DNA of 64,000 nucleotides from Strongylocentrotus purpuratus (GCF_000002235.5 NW_022145550.1:1082501-1146500); one strand, 5' to 3'. Positions 48,301 through 63,300 are shown, counted from the first letter of the stretch. Numbers and translations: made by a program. The notes: generated by a model not told the origin, from the sequence alone.

Positions 48301-51300
48301 CGTCAATTCTCAGACAAAAGTGCTTATAAATGTCATCTGCGTGCATTAATTGTTAAGTTCATGTGCTTGTATATAGAGGTATCCCCAATCGTATTCTTTT
48401 GCTACACTACCAAGCAGTCCATAGCAATTTTTATGCTTGCGGTCTTGACCAATCACAGGCCTAGAATCTTTATATATGTAGTATATAAATACTTATCAAT
48501 ACATATAGATGTGTTACCTGAACTGTATAGTTGATTTCACGGGGCAGGTCTACCTCAGTATGCTCTCCTTCAAACGCACCACTCAATACTTCCTCTGACT
48601 TATAGTCACCATCAACAACGGGATCAGTTTGCTTGTAGCGGATGATATACTTCTGGATGTTACCATTGATGTTAGATGGTAGAGGGGTAGACCAGGATAC
48701 AGTGAAGGAGCTTGTAGTACTCCGCGGTATAGTCACATTGATAGGACTAGGTGCCACTGTGAAGGGAAAGCAGGAATTTCTGCATCAACGAACTTGTATA
48801 CACTTTGAAAGGGTGTATAAATGTGCATGGATTGCAATTTTTTTTTTTTTTTTTTTTTTTTTGGGGGGGGGGGGTATATGGTAATGGTTAAGATTACAAA
48901 GTATTATATGAGAAAAAAAAGCAAGAAACTTGTTCATCACATATAAATGATTTCTGGTTTTTCTGGTTTCTTTCTTGCACTATCCATGTAAGTTATTGTC
49001 ACACATGAGCAGGGGCGTACGCAGGATTTTTTTTAGAGGGGGGGGGGGGGTTAAAATGTGAAAATCGCGCAAAAAATTTCGCAACGACTCAGCCAGCCGC
49101 TGGATCAGCAGGGGGGGGGGGGGTTCCCCCCCCCCCCCCTGCATACGCACATGCACATGCATTTAGTGATATATTAATGGGTATACAAGCAGCAGATCGA
49201 GTGCAGCAGCTCTTTACACAAAAAGCAAAAAAAATAATGATAAATCCGGGACAGGTCTCAAGATATCTCAGACTAGATTCTATAAAATAAATACCAAATT
49301 CAAACTATATAAAACTGAATAATAGTGATTTGAATACTTTCCACTAATTTCCCAGCATTAGTATGTGCTTTTTCAAGAATGAAAGCAAAAATAAACTCTG
49401 TATTCGGCAGGCAAACTCTCACTTTCTTAAAGTCGTATTGCGGATAGTCTCACTGCTCATGTCGTTCTCCTCACCTTTATTAGGCAGCACTCGTTGGAAA
49501 ATGTGTTCAAATCAAACCATATCAAAGTAAATAACAGCGATTTGCACATCTTTTACTTTAGCGATCGGAATAAGAATAGTCAAGTCTCACCTTCTTCAAT
49601 CGTTTTGACGATAGTCTCACTGCTCTTGTCACCCTCCTCGTCTTTATTTGATGCAGTTATTTGAATGGAATAGTCCAAATAGGTTTCTAACTCTCTTATC
49701 ATGTAGAAGCTTGTGTCATTAGGAACCGTGAGAGAGTTTGAAGAAGTTGACGCAGCATAGTAGATCATATAATGGGTCACTCCACTCCTGCAGTCTGCTG
49801 ATTCTGAGGGAAGGTGCTGAAACATAAAAGTGCAAATACATGTTACATGCATCGCAACCACATAAAGAAGTTACTTTTACACTAATACACAAAACTACAA
49901 GATGTTAGAATATTTTGTCTACAATTTTCACATTAATAAGTATGCTGCAATCAATATAATGGAGCATCCTGCAGAACAAGAATCTCTGGATCACAAAACA
50001 TTTCTTTCTTTGCTCTGTGAAATAAAATCAAACTCCATTGATCACACACTTTTAACTGGCAAACAGAGAAATTTGTACACCTTTTTTAAAATCCAAATTA
50101 TTTTGTTTAGTCAAATGTTGAGAAGTAAGTAAAAAGGCATCCAGAATGCCAAAGGCATAATAGTGAAGTGAGTTTAATAATTAATGTTAATATTTGACAT
50201 ATCTCAGTTAAATATTAGATAAAATCAAGTGAAGTGTAGTCAAAGTAAAAGAGATATTTACCAGCTACATATTATAACAGTGTAGTTCTACCTCAATGTT
50301 ATAAAATTGTGACTGAACAGTTATGCATTTTGTGCTCTGGAGGAGTCTTTCCATCCAACTACATTTCACGAAGCGACCAAAAACTATTCTTAAAACAGTT
50401 CATACCTCCCATGTCACCTCTAGCTCTTTAGGGTTGATGGCTGAAACTTGTAGTCCAGTTCATCAGTGGAGAAGCACTTGGTTCTAAAGTTAAAAATTAT
50501 ATAGAAAATACTAAATGGCTTGGTCCTATAGAAGATGAATTAATTACATGTACATGCAGGTCATGGTAAAATCATACGTACATACGCTCCAACAAGTATT
50601 CTTTGTGTAGTTTTAAATCAAATGTTTAAGAGTGAAACATATAATTACCATTGGGCAGAACACAGGAAGGGTACTATAAACATTTTCGGGCTTTGTAGAA
50701 GAAATTTTCTTTGTCACAATTTAGAAAGATAAAACATTTTAAAAAAAATCAAAAAACAGAATGTATGGGATGGAAAATACAAACATTTCTTTGTATAGAT
50801 TTTACTCAAAAAACGAGATAATTTAAAGATTTCAATGGAAAGTGCATTCAATCAATGAAAAGTGCATCAATATCCCAAATTTAGGCTACATCTAAATGTA
50901 CAAAGCAATTACTAATGCAAAAACATTAATGTACCTGTAAAAAAATGTTTGAAAAAATGTATAACTCCAACAAACTCGAGTATTTTCCTCCCGAGTATAA
51001 CTTACTTCTACAGAGAGTTATTGTGTCGCTCCTAGGAGACTCGGATCCTGTTCCACCTGTCCCTTCCCTCACTGCTGCCACACGAAACCTGTATTCTGTG
51101 TCTGGTGTCAGGTTACTAACGATGGCTGATGTTGTTAGTTTATCTACTCTCTGATCCGTTACCCAGTCACCATCCTTCTTTACAAAGACATCATATCCTA
51201 CCAGAGGAGGATCCCCTGCGTCATCTTCTTCAGACCATGCATTCCATCTGAGACCAACTGTAGTTGAGGTAGTACTCACTATCACTGGTGCTTTCTTGAT

Positions 51301-54300
51301 GACTGGCAGAACTGAAGACAAACAAAAAGAGACAATAACATTAAATTGAATTTTTGAAAAACCAGTCAAAATCAATGACACACCTATAATAGAAGTTCTT
51401 TCATCATTTTAATAACGCGCCTTGAGCACTCCACAGAGTGGATTTGGCGCGATATAAGTTACATTATTATTATTATTATTAAGTCAATATGTACGTAAAT
51501 TTTACCAAAGTACACATGAATTCTATACTGACATCTTACAGAACTGCTTACATATGACAGGGCTCATACTGTAAAGCATGGTAATTAAGCACTGAAAGAC
51601 ATCGTAGATGTATCAAGTGCTACATAAACCCGGAATATTACCAATATCACATATTAAAATAGAAAGTTCATTAAATAATTCACATGTAGGGCCTATGTAC
51701 AGGTCAATGTACATGAAGCGACTTGCAAGTAGAAACAACTGTATCAATGTAAGAACAGACATTCCCCTTTTCAGTAATAGATTTATTCAGCATACCCTCC
51801 CCCCCCCCCCCCCCCCCCCCCACCCCCAGGCAGAGCCATTTGTATGGATTACTGAAGGCAATTGCAATATGGTCTGTTGTGACTAGTACAGCTGTTGTGG
51901 ATGTTGTTATTGTTTTAACATTGGTGCTGTTGGTGGTGCTGTTGTGATTGTTATTTCATGCATAGTGAAGGCATGTGACTGCTCAAGGGTGCGTTTATTG
52001 GGTCTTGCCACCAGATATGTACATATCGTACCCCACTTTCATACCCCACTATCGAAAGTGATTTGCGGGATATCGTCTCTTCACGATTCAAAATAAAGAC
52101 CTTAATTGTGTCTGCGCAGCTGTTTTGTGCCGTTTGACCCGGGAAGCAGACAGTTTCTCGGAGGTTAACTACACACACATGCTTGTACACAACACATGGC
52201 GCGCGCTAGCCTCCGAACCGGAAATTAACCTGGGAAGGTCCAGTTTGTATGTGGGGTTCAAAACGGCTTTGCGTTTATCATCTCTCAGAAACATGATTCT
52301 GGCTGTATGTCACATTCAAAACAAACCTGGTTGCGTCTTTAGATATGCCCATATCTAAAGACCTTTAAAAAAGGCTTTGCGTTTATCACCTTCTAAATTT
52401 GCCTGAAAGACGTTTGAGAAACCTGATTCTAGCCAAAAATTTGATCAATAAACGCACCCATAGAAGTCCAGATAAACCCATAGCCTCCAACAACATAACT
52501 GATCAGATGCAATCCCCTGTAACCTTGGATGCAGACAGCATGACTGAGAATAATTCGGCATCTAAAGAAAGTGATACCAAGCTTTGATTTTATCAAACAG
52601 GTATCTCACAGATGTACATTAGAGTGAGGAGATGTCACACAGTTTGCTCACCATAAATTGCATTGGTAATGAGCGTACTGGGATAGCCTACACCTTTAAC
52701 AGTAAGAGTACACTGGTATCCCCCATCTTCCTGTGGATACACACTATCAACATCAAAGACAACAGCTTGTTCTGATCCTGAGACAGTGTTTGATCTCATG
52801 GTGATTCCCGTCATGTTATTAGTGTCTCCAGTACGTCTGTAAAGATTAACTGAGGATGCATCGGGAAGTGGGATACCCTCAACATAACATGTGAAGTTAG
52901 ATGGTTGGTATGGGTTCACTCTCACTGGAACCAATCTGGATATTCCTGCCAAAAACCAAGACAAACAATAAGAAAGAACATTAAATCATACACACAATTT
53001 TATACACAAAATCTGCCTGCTTTATGTATTTAACTTACAATTAAGTTACAATACAAAGGTAAACAAATCCTACATGAACTACAGAACATTGACCAATCTT
53101 GATAATCAAAAATAAAGGAATGGATTTGTTTGTATAACGGTAAAAGAGATGACCTATATAATCTCGATATTCCTGTCAAAAACCAAGCCAAAGAACAAAA
53201 CATAAAATATAAATATACATGTCTGCAGCAATAGAAGATTGCAACCCGGTCACTTCATTGTATCAGTATTTAGATCCAGAACTATATAGGCAAGATCATT
53301 AAACCAGAACGTCAATGAAGTAGCGCTCATCCGCATCTCGCAACAACAAATATCGTAAATTCTATCCAGAGCAATTTGTACGAAGTCTGTAGCTTCTGTA
53401 ATATTGGAGATAGGTAGGGCGAAAGAAAGGCCTCAACAGTGACCTTGATGGGATACTATGCCTACGAAGTTTGACAGAAATTGGGATAGGGGAAAGAACC
53501 TAGAAAGGGCTCGCAAGCACTGCGTGCAAAAATCAATGGGATTTGGTGCATGTTCGTCATTGCAATAAACATCGTTCTGGGGGCCAAAAGCGTGAACCCG
53601 ATATGCCCCATAGACAATGCGTGTAATGCATGGGCGGAAAACGTACGGGATCTGTATTATGACCGGAGTTAAATTGTTTTTTCTCTCTCTCTTTATGTCT
53701 CTTTATGGGCCGTATTTGGTATCATTAGAAAGATAATTTTATGGTTGTTATTTTAAACTACTCTTTTTTTCTATGATAATCCTATCGAAACACGTGATGT
53801 AAAATGGCCCTTGTTATATATTGATGACGTCATACGATGACCCACAATTGTAAAGCTGCGCATGCGCCTTGCGCAATAAACTGCTTTGGAATCTTATACC
53901 ACGAGTATCAAACGTGTGCTATTATCTGTCTTGAGTATTCATCTGTGTATCTTAAGTAAGAGTACATAGCAGCCCTCTTGACCAATTTTAAAAATCCGGC
54001 TTCTTGGTGCCCTGCGTAATGCAATTCGAAATGTCACTGCAAATTTCAAGGAAAAAAATGATGTTTAGGGGGCGAGAAAGCAGTCTAAAAAAATGATGTC
54101 ATGGCCGATAAGTGTTATAATCGGGCGGAAACTCGGCGAAATTCGTATAGTGACCCTTGTTCAAATGCGATTTACTCAAAATTTTCTGTGTGAACATAGT
54201 CTATACCATACTTGGTATCTTTCGAAAGGGCACTTCATTGCGGTCAGTTTGACACCATTGTCATCTGCGCGCAACGTGCTGCACGCATCAGACGCGCTAT

Positions 54301-57300
54301 TACGTAATGCATAGTTAATTCATCATTTTGGGCGATAACTTTGCGAAGAGGGCTTTAAAATTTACTAAACTTGGCAGACAGTTGTCGCGTATATGGATAC
54401 ATGTGTCTGCCAATTTTCATTGATGTAGGTATAAAGATCGCTATTGTAGAGCAAGTCGAAGTTATTTAGGAATTTTCTTGAAAATGGTGAATTTGGAGGG
54501 CAGTTTTCTCAAATTTGGCCAGCGATAGGTATATGGCTGGAAAGGGCATATCTTCAAGTATCTAAATCCATAAGAGGGTACGGGTTTGCCAAGCCATAAT
54601 GGAGATACGGCCACAGAAAGAAAGCCAATTCCCAGAACTTTAGAGGGCGCTATTTATGTTTGACAAAGCCCTTGGAGCGTGAAATTTGGCATAGCTATGT
54701 GCAATTATAAGATAAAGATACTGTAAGATTTAAATACAAAACAGAATTTATATGAGAAAGTTATGGCAGTTTTAGATTTTTTAGGGGTCAATTTTTCAAG
54801 AATTTGAGAGATTTTTCACGGAGTCGGTTTAAGATTTGAATTTTGAGTACGAAGATGGCATTTTGAAGGGCAGGTTATGGGTCGCAGATTAAAGAACATC
54901 TCTTAGACTATCTAGAGGAATTTTTTAGAAGTTTGTAGGATCTAGGATAGTGGAGATAGGAAGGAAGATAGAAAGGCCTTAAAATGGACCAGAAACGGAC
55001 AAAATGGCGCATGGACGTTTACGCACGAGTGATTTCAGAAAACGAAGAATTGTGAGCATTGTTCTACCATGGACCCTACTACCATAGTTCTACCTATTAA
55101 AAGTGTGTGTGCAAGGGGGGGGGGTGGGTATGCAGTGTGATTGCCATGCCTAGGCCTATCCTGGCCTTGCGCTAGTAGCGCCCGGGAGTTGCGCTTTGCT
55201 GAAAACAAAATGCGTTCTCAACATTTAATTTTCAACTTCTCTTTTCTCCACTTTTTAATCCACAAATCAAGTGTTTTCTGTGAGGGTTCAAATTTGCAAA
55301 TAATCATCCTAATATTTTGCACAAAACTTTAAAAATGAAATGAAGGAGAAGAAGCATTTTTTGTTATTTTTGGAATAAATTTGAATAAATTACTATAATT
55401 AATCAATGGAGCGAAATCTCAAAATTCTGTGTAGACTTTTGGTAAACCAAATTTAACTCTACCAGATAAAGGAAAACTAAATCAAAATCGGTCAAGAAAT
55501 GAGTGAGAAGAAGCAATTTTTTTTTTCTGGAATGAATTTGCATAAATTACCATAATTAATTAATGGAGACAAATTTCGTAATTCTCCGTAGAGGTATAGT
55601 GTACCAACGTTAACTTTATGATATAAAGCAAATCAAATCAAAATCGGTCGAAATATGAAGGAGAAAAAACATTTTTTGTGAATTTTAAATTATTTTTGGA
55701 ATAAATTTGCATAAATTACCATAATTAATCAATGGAGCAAAATCTTAAAATTCTATGTAGAATTTTAGTGTTCCAAATTTAGCTCTACCAGATAAGGCAA
55801 ACCAAATCAAAATCGGTCATTAAATGAGGGAGAAGAAGCAATTTTTGTTATTTTTGGAATAAATTTGCATAAATTACCATTATTAATCAATGGAGCAAAA
55901 TCTCAAAATTCTATGTAGAAGTTTAGTGTTCGAAATTAAGCTCTACCAGATAAAGCAAACCAAATCAAAATCAGTTGAGAAATGAAGGAGAAGAAGCGGT
56001 TTTTGTGATTTCGAGTATATTTGCATAAATTAGCATAGATAATGAATTTCACGATTCCGTGTAGAAGTTTTAAATCCCTCTCCTAGCCCTAACATATGAA
56101 ACAATCAGAATCAAAATCGGTTGAAAAATAACGAAGAAGAAGCATTTTGAAAACTGTGGACGGACGGACGGACGACGGACGCTACGCCATGGCATAAGCT
56201 CATCGGGCCCTTCAGGCCGGATGAGCTAAAAACTACCACAAATACACTTGTACATGTACATGCAGGTTTACCTAAACAAGGGAAGATCTTAACCCTATTT
56301 AGCCAGGGCTATATTGAAACTGCATAGCCCGGGGGGGGGGGGGGCTTCTAAAGCTTAGGTTAATGTGTCCGATCCTAACTTCGGACACATCAAAAGTTTT
56401 TATTATAAACCCCTATAAATAATGGTATCGCCCGTTTTTAGGGGAGATTTGCACGTTAAATTAATTGGTTTAATGTGTCCGAACTTAGCCCCCCCCCCCC
56501 CCTATGATCTTGGCCGTGGAACGACCGATCGTCACGAAAATTTGCATACATGTCAAGTGAAAAGTATAGAATACTATGGTAATTTCAATTTTTTGAAAAT
56601 TTACTCATTTGCATATTTATGGTAATTTATTCAAATAAGGTCATAAAATTCACATTTTTGCCCATAAATCAGACATTATTCATATCTAAGCATTCGTTTT
56701 CACTACATATATTTGTTAGACCATTTGAAATAATAATACAACACAAAAAATTGAATAACCAGGGTTATTCCTTATGTTATTTATCGTTTTGATAATTTCT
56801 TATGTATTTCTTTGTTTTTTTAACTTATGTATTTTATTGTTTTTGTTGTTTTATTTCATTTCCAACTATAACTCAACTATTTTGACCCCAAAATAAACAC
56901 CTAAACCAAGAACAAGACCAAATAACCAATGTTTTATCTCTTTATTTGAAAATGAGATTTCCATATGTTTTGTACACAAATCACAAAAATGAGCGATTTT
57001 CGGGATGACATGCAAAGACAAAAGGACACATGACTTTGTAATGGTAGGTCCGATTTTCGAGAAATTTCTTTCAAAAGATACGCAAGACTCGAAAGAAAAA
57101 AGTCACAAAATTTCAGTGCAAGATTTTCTTGCGTTAAAAGATTATCGCGAAAAATGTCGAGGGGGGGGGGGGGGCTTCTAAAGCCCCCCCCCCCCGGGCT
57201 AAATAGGGTTAATCTGATTACTTCGTCCAAAATGTAATTGCTTATGTAATGTATATCAATGCAATACTCCCGGTTTGCAAATCATATATGTTTCGTGAAA

Positions 57301-60300
57301 CCACTGACTTTTATCAATCATGTCTATCCACTTGAGAAAATAACTTTGTACTACGTACAGGCAAACCTTTATTAGCGACCACCTGTCTATAAGGACCACT
57401 TCTCCATAAGGACCACTGAAAATCCCCCTGTGAGATTTCATGTAGTCAAGAACCTGGGCACTAGGACCACCTGACTAACACGACCGACGGCCATTCATTT
57501 TACTTCCGCTGGCCACCGAAAATGCCCACACAACAACAGCCAGGGCCAGACATGTAGCGACCAGCAAATTTTGTTCACTCGCTCTGCTGTATACGGCTTG
57601 CACAGCAGCAGCCTATAAAGCTAGATATAACGGCCATTTATACACACAAATCTATTCAACCCCAAGCTTTTTTTTATCAAAACATTTAATTACAGAACAG
57701 GATATGCACATTTTTATTATAGGGGCTATTGCCTATTGAAAACATAACAATATAGCGTCATTGAATTGTGCGATCGATGCCTCACTTGTTAGTGCACTGG
57801 GCGGCCTGCGACAGGCCTGGTGAGTGGGCGGCACTCTTTCTGTCAAACAATTATTCAGGCTCCTTTTTTTAAATTCTTTTAAATAATTTGTGATATGCCT
57901 GTAAGAAAAACAAAATCCCGGACAATTTCGACAACAACAAAAACAAAACAAAAATTTGTATTTTGATATTAACTAAAAACCGTACCACTCAATGTTAATT
58001 CAATTTTTAAACACCAACAAAGAAACTTGTGTTGTTAGGTTTATCTATCGGCTTAACCTGTCTACAAGGACCACCTGTCTACAAATTTGTGTTTTTCCCT
58101 TGGGCGGTCCCTATACACAGGTTTGACTGTACAAAGATTACCCAAGATTACGGTAACTGATAATCATTTGGAGAAGGAAAAAAGGTTTTTTTTTACAGTA
58201 AACTGCCGCTTACTGCGTGTATAAGTGTAGGAGAAACTTCATTAAAATATAAGTTGGACTTTATACAGAGCAAACAATACAAAATATGTTTGAACTATAC
58301 TCAAGTGTCAAACAACCAAGAATAATAATCATAATAATAGTGGCTGAACAAGGAAACAAAACAGAATACAATATGCTAGGTATAATTACCTTGAAGGCAG
58401 TACGGTTCAATCCAGCTGTCAAGGCATTGTCCCTGGCAAAGACCTCTCTGCTTCTCACAAGCCTCTGGGGTACAGTGACATTGCTGAAGACAATCCAAAC
58501 CAAAGGTACCCCTTCACACTCTGAAAAAATGAAACAAAAGACATGTTTATTGGAAACATCCGGTCAAAGATTATTATAGAATACTAAAAGCAAATATAAC
58601 TTTGGCTGGGATCTACTGGAAATAAGGTTGTATAGACATAAACATCAAATCATTGTAATCAGGTGAAATGATTAGCTTTTTTTTTGGCTCATATATTTGT
58701 GAGTATGTATAACTTAGACGTAAAGGTCCAGGATTACTAGAAATTGTTGCAGCCAATGATTCAGTGATCACCTCTAGATCTGCTGTTCTCTTGGTTATCA
58801 CTGGCTCCAACTCCTCCCTTTTAAAGCCAATCTGCACTAGTTTGGCCAGGAGGGATTAGACCTCCCAGCGTGGTCACTGGCAGGTGGTTATCTAGTCAAA
58901 TCTGCTCTCAATTAACATAAGAAAAAGGGGACCATGGGGCATGAACAGGTACCGGAGGGCTCAAGTAGCTATAAGTGTAGTGCAGTCCTGCATTAACCCT
59001 ATAAATAAGGCCGGGGAGGGGGCCATTATGGCCCCTACTCCACAATTTTTCTGATTCTTCGCAAACGCATATGGATGGCGCCCCGCTGCTCGCTGACTTT
59101 TTTCTTTCGAGTCTTGCACATCTTTTAAAAGATTTTTTTTGAAAATCGGGCCAACAGTTTCAAGGTCAAGTGACCTTTTGTCTTTGCATGTCAGCCCGAA
59201 AATAGCACATTTTCCTGATTTGTGTACAAAACATATGGCATTGTCATTTTTTCCTAAAAATATATCAAACATTGGTTATTGGGTCTAGTTTAAAGTTTAG
59301 GTATTGTTTTGGGAGTCAAAAAAGTTGAATCCTAGTTAGAAATTAAATAAAACAACAAAAACAATAAAATACATAAGTTAAAAAAATAATGAAATACCGT
59401 TAAGAAATTATCTAAACAAGAGATAACATAAGAAATAAGCTGGCTCTTCCTAATTTGTTGTTGTATTATTATTCCAAATGGTCTAATGATTATGTAGTGA
59501 AAAAGAATGCTTAAATATGAATAATATATGATTTATGGGTAAGAATGTGATTTTTATGACCTTATTTGCTTAAATTACCATAAATATGCAAATGAGTGAA
59601 TTTTTCAAAAATAATGAAATGCGTGTTCCCAGCGACCCCCCCCCCCCCCCCCCCCCCCCCCTTTTTCAGCAAAAGTTTGGTGTGTAAAGTCAATACAGGT
59701 CGACATTTTTCTTTTGTTATACAAGCCTTTTTCGGCACCCCCCTTTTCAGCAAAAGTCTGGTGTGTATTCAATACGGGTAGACCTTTTTCTTTTGTTACG
59801 AGCCGGAGAGTTTGGGAACACGCATAGTATCCCTCCGTTCACGAAGTGGGGGGGGGGGGGGTGTAGGATGACATGGAACAATTTTGGCAGGTGTATAATG
59901 TATCGTATAACAAATAATGCAGGGTTGGGCGGTAAATACCGGTGGCGGTAATTACCGGCGGTAAATACCGGTAAATACCGTCCGGTAAATAAGATGCGCG
60001 TCCGGTAAATATGTAATAAACGGGAAATATGATTTTAATTCTGTATTTATTAATAATTTTACTTGTTTTTAGCCTCACAACAGAAAATATTGTTCTGAAA
60101 TAATTAGCAGCACAACACTCATAGTAGAAACACACAAACAGATTGATAAAACCCTCACTGCATACATGTACACACCCTAACACATGGCATTTTGTTCATA
60201 ATGCTAATTAATGGGTATTCATGAATATGGTAATAAGCAACTGGGAACCAAAACCTTCATACTAAGTTACTTTCATTGTAAAGTTTAAGATATATTTTAA

Positions 60301-63300
60301 TAGAATCAGTGAGAACTTGAACAAAATCGGGCAAGGAATAAGGAAGTTAACGCTTTTTGAAATGATTAGTCACTAGAGGGCGATATTCAATTTGATGACA
60401 TCATTTGTGGACAACTTCCTATATGCCTTTTGGACATCAAGTTTTATGTTTTTCCTTATTTCTTGTGATTGAGATAATCTACTCCCCTGAAAACAAGGTA
60501 TATAATGCAAAATGATACTCTACTTCACAAATACAAAGAAAACGAAAGAATTGTGAAATTTGATGTACAAAAGGCATGGAGAGTTGTCCACAAATGATGT
60601 CATCAAATTAAATATCGCCCTCTAGTGACTAGTCATTTCAAAATGCTTTAACTTCCTTATTCCTTGCCCGATTTTGTTCAAATTTTCACTGATTTTATTC
60701 AAATATAGTATCTTAAACTTTACAATAAATAGTATGAAGGTTTTGGTTCCCTTTAATGAAAAACATCATAGCAAGATTAGGTGTATATTTGGGATCTTTT
60801 TCCTGTATTTTTTCCAGCATTTCATAATAACAGACATAGACAAACACACACCCACACACACAAATAGTACACACCAGAGCACCACCATTGTTATTATGTT
60901 CAAAATTGGACAATTCCTATGAACAAGTGAGTGGAAAAATATATTTCCAAGTATTTCCCAGTATTTCCCGGTAAAAAGCGGTAAATACCAGTAAAAAGTG
61001 GGAAATACCGGTAAATACCGCTTATTTCCCGGCGTCCGGGAAATAAGCCTCCGAAGTGGGAAATATGCCAACCCTGAAATAATGACTGCTGTTTTGTTGG
61101 AGGTCATTATTTAATCAACTCAACTGTGTCCGGGAGCTAACTTTGAATCATTAATTCATTGTGTCCAGTCAGGGATCGTGCTACCTTTTGAGGAACAAAA
61201 ACTGAAGACCATGTGTGCGCACGTTAAGGACCCAACATTTCATAGAATTGCTGTAAGGTCTTCACAAAGTGTCAGGTAAATTGGACCGGACTATTTGTAA
61301 ATGAGAGGGATTTAATTTATAAACATTACCCCAAACATTTTGTGAATAAAGGGGAATGTTTTCAAAAGGTCGCATAACGTGACCACCTGACCCAACGCGA
61401 TGATCCAAACTAAGCCTGCCTCAAGTCTGTAAGCCCAGTTTTAAGATTATGTTGGGCACCATGCAATTTCAACCATGCCCAAAGCAGTCAATATTTGTAT
61501 ACTAGAATCCTCCTCCAGATTATACATGCATATAAATGTATTTACTATCACAGCACTATGTACATATATGTGGTTGATATGACCAATATACATACATGTA
61601 CATGGATGTCTAAGTATTTATCCATGTGTATAATGAACCATATTTGATGTACATGTTGTCTGGAGATACATAAATAGGAAGTAATTCAACACCATTTTCT
61701 TGCATAGAATCTTACCTTGACATATGACCCCGCCAGTACTGCGTGCGGTGTATCCTAGAGCACACTTCTGCTCAGAACACTCTCCAGTATCTTTATCACA
61801 TGGTTCATCATTCAAGCAATGACATTTATCAGTGCATTGAGATCCATAGTAACCAGCTTCACATTGATCTGGAACTGGGGATGAAAAGAAAATATTTCAG
61901 AAATCACAATTTAACAAGCACTACTAATAATACAAATAATATTAGCTCATTTAAATTAGATTGTGTCCTAGACATTTCAATAGTATGCATTATCGATTTC
62001 GATTTTATACACATTCTTGACATTCTTAACAATGCCTTCACTAGATAGATTTGAGCATTTTATGACAGAAATCATCTCCTCTATTTATAAATATGATATG
62101 AACCATGTGGCAGATAAGCCTGGTACTAAACAAATTAACCTACTACTACTACTACTACTACTAATGAAAATTGAATATATGGGAGGAGCTGTCCCCAAAA
62201 CATATAAGAGTGGCTTTATCTGCAAATTCTGTTTTCTTTACTTATGACATTTTTTCCTTCAAAACTGCTTAGAAGCAATATGCAATTTGCGGTATACAAA
62301 TATCTTATTATTATTATTAATATTATCTACAAAAATATAAAATGCAATAACTTCAAGTTAACCCATTGACTAATGAATTATCTTATTCCGAACATGAATG
62401 ACTCAGGAGCCCCCGGGTTATGTAGGCCACGGGTGGCCAACCTTTTAGAGCTCGCGGGCCACAGCTAACGATTGGCATAACTTGGCGGGCCATAGGTAGT
62501 CTTCTCCCCCTCCCCCCCCCCCCCCCCAAAAAAAAAACACTCGTGTAATACGTGTACACACCTGCAATGTTGCAAAAAAAAAAACAAGGAAACAACAAAA
62601 TCAGTGAAGAAAAAAAACGGCGGGAGAAAAGGGCTGCAAGTTTCAAGACAAGTATGGCATTTCAAACATATTTCTCGATTCACAACATTAATTTGTATAT
62701 GTACAAACTGAAATTAACTCGGCGAGTGATGTTCATGCCCAGGGGGATACTCAGAGTTGGCTTGGACGGGTGTGTGCCGCTCAAGCCTCGAAACCCCTAC
62801 CCATTATTAGGGGTCATTTTTCTCGAAGAAAAGACCCATTTCCAGAATTTTCGGGTCTTTTGGGGGTGTTTGCATGGCAAACGCCCGAAAATTTCCAATT
62901 TTTTTCTCGAAGAAACGGACCCATTTTTAATGGAATTTTTGTTAGAAGTGGGACCCATGTTTATGGATTTCTTGTGTGACAAAGTCACCCATATGTGAAT
63001 ACCTCCCCCCCCCCCCCTCCGGGTGTTAATGTCGTTAATGTAATGTAATGAGAGGAAATTTTAGGAGTTTTGTATCAACCACGTAGCGATTCAATATGTT
63101 GTGAAAGAGAGATAGCTGTTTGTAAATGTTTAACCCTATTTCATGGGGGCCCCATTTCATTTATGAACTATTTTTATTATCACTTCTTCAGTGCTCCGCG
63201 GGCCCCGGGTTGGCCACCCGTGATGTAGGCAATGGGGGTACGTTAAACAATAAAAAAAATAAAATACAAAATACAAAAAATACATAGTTGCAGTGTACAT

